Positions 36,361 to 46,511 are shown, counted from the first letter of the stretch. The stretch is DNA of 64,000 bases from DATAGF01 sp963834875 (GCA_963834875.1 CAWIDG010000029.1:53868-117867); one strand, 5' to 3'. Translations and numbers: made by a program. Notes: generated from the sequence alone by a model not told the origin.

Positions 36361-36535
36361 CGGGCTTGCGGCAGGACATGCAACGGTTGCCACGAACCCT
36401 GACGCGGCCGTAGACTGCGCCCGCGCGTCGGGGCTCCGTTGCCCGGCCGTGGTCGCTCCCCCAACGACTTTCGTTTCGTCTCTCATCCGTCTGGGGGGGC
36501 GGTCTCCGTACTTCTCCCAAAGGAGTGAACGCTTC

Positions 36536-37220
36536 ATGAGCGCTCGCGCCAAAGCGATCACGCCCCTCGCGGTCGTGATCGGGATTCTGTCCTTCCTCTG
36601 GACGGAATTCTCCCTGAACTTCACCTTCCACTGGGTCACGGTGCAGGACGAGCTCGCCGGCGACGGCGCGTTCGGTCTTCCTGAGAACTTCCACCTGATC
36701 CTCCCGACGGCCTTCATCTCTTGGGGCCTCTTCTTCGCCGCCGGTGGCGACAACGCCGCCTTCGGCAAGATCTTCCTGGCCACGGTGTTCGGCTCGGTGG
36801 CGGCGCTCGTCACGATGCCGCTCGCCTTCAAGACGGCCGACGCTCCCGACTTCTGGGGCATCGCCCTCTGGGTCGGGATCTTCGCCTTCGTCCTCGTGAT
36901 GATCCTCATCGCCGGCGACTGGTACTACGTGGCGGGTACGTTCCCGTGCTTCGCGGCGGTGTTCCTCTGGTGGATCGCGACGGGCCTCGACGGCTACGTC
37001 CCGAACGGCGGGGGCACCGACAACACGGTCGAGGCGCTCGGCGACCCGGCCACCGCCGGCGGATCGGCGCCGGCCTTCGGGCCTGCTCTCGACGCCGTGG
37101 CAGTGGGTCTGGTTCGACACCTGGGTCACGCTCGTCTGCGGCGTCATCCTCGGCATCATCAGCGCCAAGATCGCCGCGGCGATCACGCCGAAGCCCAAGG
37201 CGGCACCCGAGCCGGCCTAG
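36536..37220 (+). CDS. Six-helix DUF1097-like membrane protein (frameshift)
   Basis: About 227 residues with six hydrophobic segments (ITPLAVVIGILSFLW, ILPTAFISWGLFFAAGGD, IFLATVFGSVAALVTMPLAF, WGIALWVGIFAFVLVMILIAG, GTFPCFAAVFLWWIATG, WVTLVCGVILGIISAKIAAA). A strong AAAGGAG site lies before the ATG. The helix order and FFAAGG motif resemble DUF1097 proteins, with an inserted loop between helices 5 and 6. An extra base near 37083 breaks the frame. It occupies the place where whiA would be expected. Confidence 0.75.
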
Positions 37221-37252
37221 CCGCCTCGCGTCACCGCCTGACCGCAGTGCTG

Positions 37253-37276
37253 CCGGGGGGCCTTCGGGCCCCCCGG
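37253..37276. terminator. GC-rich hairpin terminator with TTCG loop
   Basis: CCGGGGGGCC-TTCG-GGCCCCCCGG is a perfect 10-bp stem with a stable TTCG tetraloop, between the converging membrane protein and nuclease genes. No T tract follows. It could stop transcription from both sides. Confidence 0.8.
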
Positions 37277-37293
37277 TCGCGTTCCGGCCCGCT

Positions 37294-37819
37294 TCAGTAG
37301 CGCCCCGGGCACCTCGCCCAGATGCCGAGGCCGTCCCGCCGCGCCCGCCGCTCCGCCTGACGGAGCGCCGGCTGCAGCCGGCCCCGGCCGTCGCCGCGGA
37401 GGACCTTGGCGCTCCCGCCGGCGACCAGGTCCTCGTTGACCGTGCGGGGCCGGCCGGCGACGGTGACCTCCGCCAGCAGGCGCCCGAAGCGGTCCTCGGG
37501 ACCTTGGGTGGGATCGGTCCTCAGCGCGATGCGCGCGCCGCGCGGCAGCAGGTCGCGGGCCGCCTCGGCCGACTCCACGCCGAAGCACTCGGCCGATCCG
37601 CGACCGACCGCGGTCTCCGGAGCGTCCAACGCCGAGCAGGCGCACCCGCACCCTCGCCCCGGCGACGCGGGCGACGAGCGTGTCGCCGTCGATCACGCGG
37701 TCAACCGTGCCGGAGAGCAGGCTCGGGCCCGCCGGCGCGGGCTCCTCGGCACCGGACGACCCGCAGGCGCAGAGCGCCCCCAGGGCGAGTGCTGCGGCCA
37801 CGGCACGAAGGGCGTTCAT
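37294..37819 (-). CDS. Secreted/lipoprotein SNase-like nuclease (frameshift)
   Basis: About 174 residues. N-terminal lipoprotein-type signal (AAALALGALCAC followed by GSSG) then a staphylococcal-nuclease fold: VIDGDTLVARV, VRLLGVDAPETA with the catalytic region, and RFGRLLAEV. An extra G near 37625 breaks the frame inside GVDAPE. Probably a lipid-anchored or secreted DNase/RNase. Convergent with the upstream gene and divergent from gap. Confidence 0.85.
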
Positions 37820-37899
37820 CCCCCAGGATCGTGGCAGGCCGGGCCGGGCCCGTGCTGTTAGATTGGCCATCGTTTTCCGACGGCGAGGACGGGAGCCGG

Positions 37900-38905
<1,006 letters not shown>

Positions 38906-38909
38906 CAGG

Positions 38910-40116
38910 GTGAGCCCCCGCCTCCTCGGGATCGACGACCCGGGGGTCGACTGGAGCGGGGCCCGCGTCCTGGTGCGGTCCGACCTCAACGTGCCGCTGG
39001 AGGAGGGCCGCGTGGCCGACGACGCCCGCATCCGGGCCTCGGTGCCCACGCTCGAGCGGCTCCTGGCGGCGGGCGCCGGGGTGGCGGTCTGCTCGCACCT
39101 CGGGCGGCCGAAGGGGCAGCGCGACCCGGAGCTGTCGCTGGCGCCCTGCGCCGAGCGCCTGGGCGGGCTCATGGGCCGCGACGTCGACGTCTTGGGCGAC
39201 TGCGTCGGCCCGGAGGTCCACGAGCGCGTCGCGCGGCTCGCGGGCGGCGAGCTGGTCATGCTGGAGAACCTGCGCTTCCACGAGGGCGAGGAGGCGAACG
39301 ACCCGGCCTTCGCCGAGCAGCTCGCCCGGGGCTTCACGCACTACGTGAACGACGCCTTCGGCGCGGCCCACCGCGCCCACGCCTCCACCGAGGGCGTCGC
39401 CCACCTGCTGCCCGCGCGGGCCGGGCTCCTGCTCGCCCGCGAGGTCGAGGTGCTCGAGGGCCTGATGGCCGGGGCGAAGGCGCCGTTCGTCGCGGTGCTC
39501 GGCGGCAGCAAGGTGAGCGACAAGCTGCCGCTCGTCCGCCGCCTGCTGGAGCGCTGCGACCGCCTGCTGATCGGCGGCGCCATGTGCTTCACCTTCCTGG
39601 CCTCGCAGGGCGAGCCGGTGGGCGCGTCGCTGCACGAGGACGAGGCCGGCCAGGCGGTGGCGGCGGAGCTGATGGAGGCCGCCGTGCGGCTCGAACCGCC
39701 AGCTCCAGCTCCCCGTCGACGTGCTCGTCGCGGACCGCTTCGCCGAGGACGCCGACCTCGAGGTGGTGCCGAGCGACGCCATCGACGACGGCTGGATCGG
39801 CGTCGACATCGGGCCGCGCACGGCCGCCACCTACCGGGAGGTGATCCTCGCGGCGCGCACGGTCTTCTGGAACGGCCCCATGGGCGCGTTCGAGATCCCG
39901 CCGTTCGCCGACGGCACCCGCGCCGTGGCCGAGGCGATGGCCGAGTGCCCCGGCGTGACCGTGGCGGGCGGGGGCGACTCCGGCGCGGCGCTCGCACAGC
40001 TCGGCCTCGCCGACCGGCTCACGCACGTCTCCACCGGCGGCGGCGCGGCGCTCGAGATGCTCGAGGGGCGCACCCTGCCGGGCGTGGCCGCCCTGCCGAC
40101 GGCCGACGGCGCGTGA
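38910..40116 (+). CDS. pgk: Phosphoglycerate kinase (frameshift)
   Basis: About 401 residues. N-terminal VLVRSDLNVPLEEG and SHLGRPKG substrate loop; MLENLRFHEGEEAND; C-terminal nucleotide domain with VFWNGPMGAFE and VAGGGDSGAAL. An extra base near 39692 breaks the frame after AAVRL; restoring gives NRQLQLPVDVLVADRF. GTG start 4 nt after the gap stop; its stop overlaps tpiA. Confidence 0.97.
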
Positions 40117-40868
40117 GCGACCGCCGCCCGCTGGTGGCGGGGAACTGGAAGATGCACAAGACGGGCGGCGAGGCGCGCGAGTACCTCGCCCGCCTGCGGG
40201 CGCTGCTCGGCGACGGCGACCGGCCGGCCGACGTCGCGGTCTGCGCCCCCTTCACCGCCCTCGAGGCCGCGGCGCGCGCGGCGGCCGGGGGCCCCGTGGC
40301 GGTCTACGCCCAGGCGGTGCACGAGGCGCCCGCGGGCGCCCACACCGGGGAGATCTCGGCGCCGATGATCGTCGCGACCGGAGCCGACGGGACGCTGGTG
40401 GGCCACTCCGAGCGCCGCGCCGCCGGCGAGACCGACGCGCAGGTCGCCGCGCGGGTGCGGGCGGCGCTCGACGCGGGCCTGCGGGTGATCGCCTGCGTGG
40501 GCGAGTCGCTCGCCCAGCGGGAGGCGGGGGAGACGGAGCCGTGGCTCGACGGGCAGGTGCGCGCCGCCCTCGCCCAGGTGGCGGCGGAGGAGGTGGCGGG
40601 GCTCGCGATCGCCTACGAGCCGATCTGGGCGATCGGCACCGGCCGCACCGCCACTCCCGAGACGGCCCAGGCGGCGTGCGCCCACGTGCGCGCCGCCGCG
40701 GCCGGCACGCTCGACCCCGCGGCCCTGCGGGTGCTGTACGGCGGGAGCGTCACGCCGGACAACGCGCGCGACCTGATGGCCCAGGCCGACGTCGACGGGG
40801 CGCTCGTGGGGGGAGCGAGCCTCGACCCCGAGGGCTTCGCCGCCATCGTGGCCGCGGCGACCGCGTGA
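40113..40868 (+). CDS. tpiA: Triose-phosphate isomerase
   Basis: A 251-residue TIM barrel. Catalytic Lys in GNWKMHK, His in VGHSERR, Glu in AYEPIWAIGTG, phosphate-binding loop in LYGGSVTPDN and GALVGGASL. Intact. GTG start in the GTGA overlap with pgk; its stop overlaps gpmI. Confidence 0.98.
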   Translation: MSDRRPLVAGNWKMHKTGGEAREYLARLRALLGDGDRPADVAVCAPFTALEAAARAAAGGPVAVYAQAVHEAPAGAHTGEISAPMIVATGADGTLVGHSERRAAGETDAQVAARVRAALDAGLRVIACVGESLAQREAGETEPWLDGQVRAALAQVAAEEVAGLAIAYEPIWAIGTGRTATPETAQAACAHVRAAAAGTLDPAALRVLYGGSVTPDNARDLMAQADVDGALVGGASLDPEGFAAIVAAATA

Positions 40869-42379
40869 GCCGTCCCCCGGCGCCCCGCGGGCCGCTCGTC
40901 CTGGTGGTGATCGACGGCTTCGGGATCGCGCCTCCCGGGCCGGGCAACGCCGTCCACCTCGCGCGCACGCCCCACCTCGACGCCCTGGCGGCCGAGGGAT
41001 CGGGGACGAGCATCGCCGCGGCGGGCCTGCCGGTGGGGCTCCCGGACGGCCAGCAGGGCAACAGCGAGGTCGGCCACCTGAACCTCGGCGCCGGCCGCCG
41101 CGTCGCGCAGATGCTCGTGACGATCGACGAGGCGATCGCGGAGGGGTCCCTGGCGCGCCGGCCGGCGCTCGAGGCGGCCTTCGCGGCGGGCCGCCGCGGC
41201 ACCCTGCACCTCATCGGGCTGGTCGGCGAGGGCGGCGTGCACGCGAGCCAGCGCCACCTGCTCGCGCTCATCGGCCTCGCCCGCGAGGCGGGGGTGCAGC
41301 GGATCGTCGTCCACGCCTTCACGGACGGCCGCGACACGCGGCCCGACGCGGGCCTGGACGCCGTGGCCGAGGTCGAGGCGACCGGTGTGATCGTGGGCTC
41401 GGTCGTCGGCCGCTACTGGGCGATGGACCGCGACCGGCGCTGGCCGCGCACCAAGCGGGCCTACGACGCGCTGGTCCACGGGGTCGGCGAGCCGCGCGAG
41501 AGCGGCCGCCAGGCCGTCGACGCCTCGTACGCCGCCGGCGTCACCGACGAGTTCCTCGAGCCGGCCGTGGTCGGGCCGCCGGCCGAGAACCGGATCCGCG
41601 GGGACGACGGGGTCATCTTCTGGAACTTCCGGCCCGACCGCGCGCGCCAGCTGACGATGGCGCTCAGCGACCCGGGCTTCGACGGCTTCGACCGCGGCCC
41701 GGACCCGCCGCTCCCGGCGCTGACCACGATGACCCGCTACAAGGCCGAGTTCGACGTCCCGGTCCTCTTCGAGGCCCAGGACGTGCGCCAGGGGCTCGCC
41801 GAGGTCGCGTCGCGGGCCGGCCGGCGCCAGCTCCACGTCGCCGAGACCGAGAAGTACGCGCACGTCACCTTCTTCTTCAACGGCGGGCGCGAGAGGCCGT
41901 TCGAGGGCGAGCGGCGCGTGCTGGTGCCGTCGCCCCAGCACGTGCCGACCTACGACCTCGCGCCGGAGATGAGCGCCCCCGGGGTCCGCGACGCCGTGCT
42001 CCAGGGTCTGGCCGAGGGGGACGACGCGCTCGTCGTCGTCAACTTCGCCAACGCCGACATGGTGGGCCACACCGGGGTCGTCGACGCGGCCGTGCGAGGC
42101 ATCGAGACCGTGGACGCGTGCATGGGCGCCGTCCGCCCGGCCGTCGCGGCCGCCGGTGGCCTGCTGTGCGTGACCGCCGACCACGGCAACAGCGAGGTCA
42201 TGCGCGAGCCCGACGGCAGCCCCAACACCGCCCACACGAGCAACCCGGTCCCGCTCTGGATCGACCGCCCCGGGCTGGCGCTCCGCGAGGGCGGCAGCCT
42301 GGGCGACGTCTCGCCCACGCTCTGCGGCCTGATGGGGTGGGACCCGGGCCCCGCGATGACCGGTCGGCCGCTCGTCTGA
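40865..42379 (+). CDS. gpmI: Cofactor-independent phosphoglycerate mutase
   Basis: A 504-residue Mn-dependent mutase interconverting 3- and 2-phosphoglycerate. LVVIDGFGIAPPG metal site, nucleophile Ser in DGQQGNSEVGHLNLGAGR, HAFTDGRDTRPD substrate site, and metal ligands in NFANADMVGHTG and TADHGNSEVM. Intact. Last gene of the glycolytic operon; secG, often next in actinobacteria, is not here. Confidence 0.98.
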   Translation: MSRPPAPRGPLVLVVIDGFGIAPPGPGNAVHLARTPHLDALAAEGSGTSIAAAGLPVGLPDGQQGNSEVGHLNLGAGRRVAQMLVTIDEAIAEGSLARRPALEAAFAAGRRGTLHLIGLVGEGGVHASQRHLLALIGLAREAGVQRIVVHAFTDGRDTRPDAGLDAVAEVEATGVIVGSVVGRYWAMDRDRRWPRTKRAYDALVHGVGEPRESGRQAVDASYAAGVTDEFLEPAVVGPPAENRIRGDDGVIFWNFRPDRARQLTMALSDPGFDGFDRGPDPPLPALTTMTRYKAEFDVPVLFEAQDVRQGLAEVASRAGRRQLHVAETEKYAHVTFFFNGGRERPFEGERRVLVPSPQHVPTYDLAPEMSAPGVRDAVLQGLAEGDDALVVVNFANADMVGHTGVVDAAVRGIETVDACMGAVRPAVAAAGGLLCVTADHGNSEVMREPDGSPNTAHTSNPVPLWIDRPGLALREGGSLGDVSPTLCGLMGWDPGPAMTGRPLV

Positions 42380-42425
42380 CGACCCGCCGGCCGGCTGCCG
42401 ATGACGCCGGGGCGGCGGTGAGCGC

Positions 42426-42839
42426 CTACTGGCTGTCGGGCAGCTCCTGGTCGACCTTCTTCTGCAGATCCTCGATGCGCTGGTCGGCCTCGGCCTGCAG
42501 GCGGTCGATCTCCCCCTGGGCCTCGGCGCCGGCGTCCTCGGCCCGCTGGATCGCCGCGTCCGCCCTCTGGCGGGCCCGCTCGATGGCCTGATCCGCCCGC
42601 CGGTGCGCCCGCTCGACCGCCGCCTCGCCGCGACCGCGGGCGTCGGCGATCAGGTCGTCGACGCGGGCCTGGGCCCGGTCGATGTCGGCCTGCAGGTCCT
42701 GGCGGGCCTCGTCCAGCTCCGCGCCGATCTCGGCGGTCACGCTGTCGACGGCCTCGCGCGCGTCGTCCCCGCACCCCGCGGCGAGGCCGGCGATCGCGGC
42801 GAGGGCGACGAGGGCGAGGGCGGCCAGCCGGCGGGACAT
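42426..42839 (-). CDS. Lipoprotein with long coiled coil
   Basis: A 137-residue protein. Signal peptide with lipobox LAAGC near residue 23, then an Ala/Arg/Glu/Asp-rich helix for the rest of its length (heptads with ADQAIERARQRADAAIQRAE), ending in LQKKVDQELPDSQ. It resembles apolipoprotein/Lpp-like surface coiled coils. TAGGAT 6 nt upstream of the ATG is a -10 candidate. Function unknown. Confidence 0.75.
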   Translation of the reverse strand: MSRRLAALALVALAAIAGLAAGCGDDAREAVDSVTAEIGAELDEARQDLQADIDRAQARVDDLIADARGRGEAAVERAHRRADQAIERARQRADAAIQRAEDAGAEAQGEIDRLQAEADQRIEDLQKKVDQELPDSQ

Positions 42840-42845
42840 GCCCGG

Positions 42846-42851
42846 ATCCTA
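42846..42851 (-). promoter_or_regulatory. Candidate leaderless -10 box TAGGAT
   Basis: On the minus strand TAGGAT, then CCGGGC (6 nt), then the ATG of the lipoprotein gene at 42839. Confidence 0.55.
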
Positions 42852-42865
42852 GCTGTCCCCGCGGG

Positions 42866-43912
42866 TCAGAGCAGGGAGAGCTGGTCGGGGTCGCGCGCGG
42901 CCTCGGGCGCCGGCTCCGTGGCCCGCCAGGACCAGTCGCCGCGGTCGCGACGCCCGCCGCCGTGCTTTGCGACCAGCTCGCGCACCCGGCCGCTCAGGGC
43001 GTCGCGCTCGGTCGCCGGCGCGTAGGCGCCGCGGTAGCGCCGGCGCGTTTCGCCGAGGAGCTCGGGGCGCGCGCCGGCGAGCCACCCGAGGTAGTGGTCC
43101 CGCAGCGGGCCGCGCAGATGCAGCGCGATGGGCGCGATGACGGTCGCGCCCGCGTCGACCGCCGCCTTCACGACCTCCTCGAGCTGCTCGTCGGAGTCGG
43201 AGATGCCCGGCAGCACCGGCGCGATCATCACCTCGCAGGGCACGCCGGCGGCGTTCAGCCGCGCGACCGTCTCCATGCGCCGCCTCGGGCTCGGCGTGTG
43301 CGGCTCGGTCGCCCGCCAGACGTCGGGGTCGAGGCAGCCGATCGACAGCGCGGTCTGCACCTCGGTGCGGCGCAGGGCCTCGGCGAGCAGGTCGACGTCG
43401 CGCCCGATCAGGGTGGACTTGGTGAGGATCGAGAACGGGTTGCGCGCCTCCGACAGCACCTCGACGATCCCGCGCGTGAGCCGGTACCGGCCCTCGGCGG
43501 GCTGGTAGGGATCGGTGTTGGTCCCCATCGCGATCGGGTCGCCCGCCCACCGAGGCGAGCGGAGCTCGGCCCGCAGCCGCTCGACCGCGTTGATCTTGAC
43601 GACGATCCGCCGGTCGAAGTCGTCGCCGATGCCGAGGCCGAGGTACTCGTGGGTCGGCCGCGCGAAGCAGTAGACGCAGCCGTGGCTGCAGCCGCGGTAC
43701 GGGTTGATCGTCCAGCGGAACGGCACCCGCGAGGCGGCCGGGACCTCGTTGATGATGCGCTGGGCCCGCACGTGCAGCAGCTCGAGCCCGGCGAGCTCGC
43801 CCCGGCCCGGGTGCCGCTCCGCGCCGGCCAGCAGCTCCGGCCGGCCGCCGTCATCGTCCGCCAGGCGCCAGCGAAGCTGCTCCCGTCCGCCGGTGGGCGC
43901 GGCGCGTCCCAT
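42866..43912 (-). CDS. Rv2578c-type radical SAM protein (SplB-like)
   Basis: A 348-residue radical SAM protein. The 4Fe-4S motif is in RGCSHGCVYCFARPTHEYLG; further conserved are GTNTDPYQPAE, SILTKSTLIGRDVDLL and IAPVLPGISDS. It belongs to the Rv2578c/SplB-like group, which includes relatives of spore photoproduct lyase. Start ATG 43912 is preferred over an in-frame ATG at 43933, because the latter lies inside a LexA-type box. Homologues in mycobacteria are reported in the LexA regulon, so a DNA-damage role is plausible. Reaction unknown. Confidence 0.88.
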   Translation of the reverse strand: MGRAAPTGGREQLRWRLADDDGGRPELLAGAERHPGRGELAGLELLHVRAQRIINEVPAASRVPFRWTINPYRGCSHGCVYCFARPTHEYLGLGIGDDFDRRIVVKINAVERLRAELRSPRWAGDPIAMGTNTDPYQPAEGRYRLTRGIVEVLSEARNPFSILTKSTLIGRDVDLLAEALRRTEVQTALSIGCLDPDVWRATEPHTPSPRRRMETVARLNAAGVPCEVMIAPVLPGISDSDEQLEEVVKAAVDAGATVIAPIALHLRGPLRDHYLGWLAGARPELLGETRRRYRGAYAPATERDALSGRVRELVAKHGGGRRDRGDWSWRATEPAPEAARDPDQLSLL

Positions 43913-43927
43913 GCGAGGGATCGTAGC

Positions 43928-43939
43928 GAACATGTGTTC
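43928..43939. promoter_or_regulatory. LexA/SOS-box-like site
   Basis: GAACATGTGTTC matches the GAAC-N4-GTTC core of the actinobacterial SOS box (full form TCGAAC-N4-GTTCGA; here CGAAC and GTTC match). It lies 16 nt upstream of the radical SAM gene start, in the divergent gap with the DUF1801 gene. Confidence 0.6.
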
Positions 43940-43997
43940 CCATTCGATACGAATCGACGAGCATCGCCGGCGCCGCGATGCGCGATGATCCACGCGC

Positions 43998-44348
43998 GTG
44001 TCCGCCATGGACGACTATCTCGATGGCCTCCCGCCGGCGCAGAAGGCGGCTCTCGCGCACGTCCGGGACGTCGTCGGCGGTCTCGCGCCCGACGCCGAGG
44101 AGGGCACGAGCTACGGCGTGCCGGCCTTCATCTCCGCCGGGCGGCCGCTTCTCGGGTTCAGCGCCGCAGCGAAGCACCTGAGCATCTTTCCCTTCAGCCC
44201 TGCGGCGATCGACGCCGTCAGGGATCGTCTCGAGGGCTTCGACCTCGCCAAGGGGACGATTCGCTTCTCGCCCGAGCATCCTGTCCCGGACGACGTCCTG
44301 GCGGACGTCGTGCGGGCGCGCATGCAGGAGATCGCGACGAGCCACTGA
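43998..44348 (+). CDS. DUF1801 (YdhG/YjbR-like) protein
   Basis: A 116-residue protein: MDDYLDGLPPAQKAALAHVRDVV, EGTSYGVPAF, KHLSIFPFSPAAI and TIRFSPEHPVPDDVL are typical of DUF1801 domain proteins (YdhG fold, related to the Iron-regulated frataxin-like group). No enzymatic function is established. Divergent from the radical SAM gene. Start GTG 43998. Confidence 0.85.
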   Translation: MSAMDDYLDGLPPAQKAALAHVRDVVGGLAPDAEEGTSYGVPAFISAGRPLLGFSAAAKHLSIFPFSPAAIDAVRDRLEGFDLAKGTIRFSPEHPVPDDVLADVVRARMQEIATSH

Positions 44349-44380
44349 CGGAGCCGGGGCGGACGTCCGCGAGCGTTCGT

Positions 44381-44644
44381 CTAGGTGCCGTCCGGGTGCT
44401 CGCCGGCCCGCGCGATCGCGTCCTCGACGCACGCCAGCAGGGCCTCGGGCGTCGCGTCGCCGGGGACCCCGCGGTGACCGTACTGCGAGCCCCAGAGGGC
44501 GAGCGTCGCCCCGGCGGCGTCCGCGAGCTCGCGGGCGCGATGGTAGCCGCCGTACTCGACGAACTTCGCCTTGCGCCCGCTCTGCCAGCGCCAGATCGTG
44601 TCGCCGTCGGCCTCATGGATGATGGCGTACCGCGTCTCGGTCAT
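44381..44644 (-). CDS. Small hypothetical protein
   Basis: An 87-residue protein, TRYAIIHEADGDTIWRWQSG at the start and ATPEALLACVEDAIARAG at the end. A short beta-rich N-terminus is followed by helices. No family recognised. Convergent with DUF1801 and divergent from DUF4396. Confidence 0.6.
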   Translation of the reverse strand: MTETRYAIIHEADGDTIWRWQSGRKAKFVEYGGYHRARELADAAGATLALWGSQYGHRGVPGDATPEALLACVEDAIARAGEHPDGT

Positions 44645-44678
44645 CGTCCCCCCTTGGCGCCTCCGTCATCATCGTGAC

Positions 44679-45125
44679 ATGAGCGAGCTGACGCGGATGG
44701 CCGTCTCGGCGACGGCCCACTGCCTCACCGGCTGCGCCATCGGCGAGGTGCTGGGGATGGTGATCGGCACGGCCCTCGGGTGGGGCGACGCGCCGACGAT
44801 CGCGCTCGCCGTCGTCCTGGCCTTCTTCTTCGGCTACCTGCTGACGATGATCCCGCTGCTGCGGTCCGGGATGGCCCTCGGCGCCGCCGTCGGGGTCGCG
44901 CTGGCCGCCGACACGGTCTCGATCGTGATCATGGAGATCGTCGACAACGCGGTGATGGTGGCCGTGCCGGGCGCGATGGACGCCGGCCTCGGGGACCCGC
45001 TGTTCTGGGGCGCGCTCGCCTTCGCCCTCGGGGTGGCCTTCGTTGCCGCCCTGCCGGTCAACCGCTGGCTGATCTCCCGCGGGCGCGGCCACGCGGTGGC
45101 GCATCAGCACGGCGCCCACGGGTGA
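44679..45125 (+). CDS. DUF4396-like four-helix membrane protein
   Basis: A 148-residue membrane protein. It starts with the family-type MAVSATAHCLTGCAIGEVLGM (His/Cys in the first helix), then LAVVLAFFFGYLLTMIPLL, the VALAADTVSIVIMEIVDNAVM helix and GALAFALGVAFVAALPVNRW. DUF4396 members have no established function; the conserved His/Cys could bind metal. Its last 68 nt overlap the convergent TusA frame. Confidence 0.8.
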   Translation: MSELTRMAVSATAHCLTGCAIGEVLGMVIGTALGWGDAPTIALAVVLAFFFGYLLTMIPLLRSGMALGAAVGVALAADTVSIVIMEIVDNAVMVAVPGAMDAGLGDPLFWGALAFALGVAFVAALPVNRWLISRGRGHAVAHQHGAHG

Positions 45126-45351
45126 CGCCGACCCGGCCGACGTAGTCGTCGCCCTCCCGGCGCAGCTCGAGCAGCTCGTTGCCGCTGCGGTGGCACCAGG
45201 CCGGCAGGTTGACCTCGATCAGCGGGTCGTCGGCCAGGAGCTCGACGACCTCGCCGGGCGCCGCCCGCCGGACCGCCCGGTCGATGAGGTGGATCGGCAC
45301 CGGGCACCAGGTGCCGAGGGCGTTGACCACGCGCGTCACGGGCGCCGTCAC
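45058..45351 (-). CDS. TusA-family sulfur carrier protein
   Basis: About 97 residues; the TusA core covers residues 6-78, with the CPVP motif in LGTWCPVPIHLIDRAVRRA and the family's ELLADDPLIEVNLPAWCHRSGNE pattern kept. TusA accepts persulfide sulfur on the first Cys of CPxP from cysteine desulfurases. GTG start overlaps the stop of the desulfurase-like gene. The last ~20 residues after GVTRG overlap the convergent gene, so the natural stop may be earlier. Confidence 0.88.
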   Translation of the reverse strand: MTAPVTRVVNALGTWCPVPIHLIDRAVRRAAPGEVVELLADDPLIEVNLPAWCHRSGNELLELRREGDDYVGRVGVTRGRRADAPPRGRARGRSASG

Positions 45352-46511
45352 GGCGTCAGCGGGCTCATCGCGCGCAGCGCCGCCACGGCGTCGGCGAAGG
45401 CGGCGATCGCGGCGTCCACCTCCGCCTCGGTCGTCGTCCAGCGCAGCGTGAGGAGGACCGCCGAGTGGGTCCAGGGCGGCTCGAGCCCGATCGCCTCGAG
45501 CGTCGGCGCCGCCTTGCCGCCGTGGGCGGTGCACGCCGAGCCCGGCGAGACCGCCACCCCGCGCGCGGCCATCGCGAGGGCGAGGCTCTCGCCCTCGACC
45601 CAGCCGGCCGACACCTGGACGTGCCCCGGGATGCGTCCCCGCCGCGGGCCGTTCAGGCGCACGTCGGGCACGGCCAGGAGCCCCTCGATCAGGCGATCGG
45701 CCAGCCGCTCCATGCGCGACGCGCGAGCCGCCATCTCGGCCGCGGCGAGCTCGGCGGCCGCGCCGAGGGCGACGATCGCGGGCAGGGCCTCCGGGCCGGC
45801 GCGCTTGCCGCCCTCCTCGGTCCCCCCCTCGACCAGGGGATGGAGGCGGGCGCCCGGCCGCACCGCGAGCGCTCCGGCCCAGGGCGGGGCGCCGAGGGCG
45901 GTTCCGCCGATCACCAGCGCGTCGGCGTCGAAGGCGGCGGCGCCGACCGGCACGAGGCCCGCGGTCTCGCCGGCGTTGACGGCCACGCGCGCCGCGGGCT
46001 GCGCGGCGCGGACGGCGCCGACGAGCGCCGGCACGTCCTGCAGGGTGCCGATGTCGGGCTGGCCGTGGACGAGCGCGACGAGGGCGGTGTCCTCCCGCAC
46101 CGCGGCGGCCAGGTCGGCGGCGGCGACGAAGCCCTCGGCGTCCACGGGAACCAGATCGAGCTCCGCGCCCTCGCGCTCGGCCGTTCGGCACGCGGCCAGG
46201 GTCGCCGGGTGCTCGACGGCGCTCGCGACGACGTGGCGTCCCCGGGACCGGTTGCCGCGCAGCAGCCCCTTCACCGCGAGGTTGCGCGCCTCGACCGCGC
46301 CGGAGGTGAAGATCACGCCGTCCTCGTCGGCACCCACGAGAGCGGCCACCTGGCGGCGGGCGCGCTCGAGGGCCTCGGCGGGCCCGCGCCCCCACTCGTG
46401 CAGGCTGGACGGGCTGCCGAAGGCCTCCCCGAGGAACGGCAGCATCGCCTCGCGCACGCGGGGATCGAGGGGCGTGGCGACCGCGTGGTCGAGGTAGGCG
46501 GGCGCGCTCAC
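45348..46511 (-). CDS. Degenerate cysteine desulfurase (NifS/IscS-like) without the PLP lysine
   Basis: A 387-residue class V aminotransferase-fold protein, whole and without frameshift. The mobile catalytic loop is kept: SPGSACTAHGG with Cys327 (IscS Cys328), as is His101 (VEHPATL). But the PLP lysine motif SGHK is GGTA (residues 202-205): Thr204 stands for His and Ala205 for Lys; IscS Asp180 and Gln183 are Asn179 and Glu182. It cannot form the internal aldimine in the usual way. The operon (phosphoesterase, this gene, TusA) and retained Cys suggest a PLP-independent sulfur relay or scaffold. Confidence 0.9.
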   Translation of the reverse strand: MSAPAYLDHAVATPLDPRVREAMLPFLGEAFGSPSSLHEWGRGPAEALERARRQVAALVGADEDGVIFTSGAVEARNLAVKGLLRGNRSRGRHVVASAVEHPATLAACRTAEREGAELDLVPVDAEGFVAAADLAAAVREDTALVALVHGQPDIGTLQDVPALVGAVRAAQPAARVAVNAGETAGLVPVGAAAFDADALVIGGTALGAPPWAGALAVRPGARLHPLVEGGTEEGGKRAGPEALPAIVALGAAAELAAAEMAARASRMERLADRLIEGLLAVPDVRLNGPRRGRIPGHVQVSAGWVEGESLALAMAARGVAVSPGSACTAHGGKAAPTLEAIGLEPPWTHSAVLLTLRWTTTEAEVDAAIAAFADAVAALRAMSPLTP

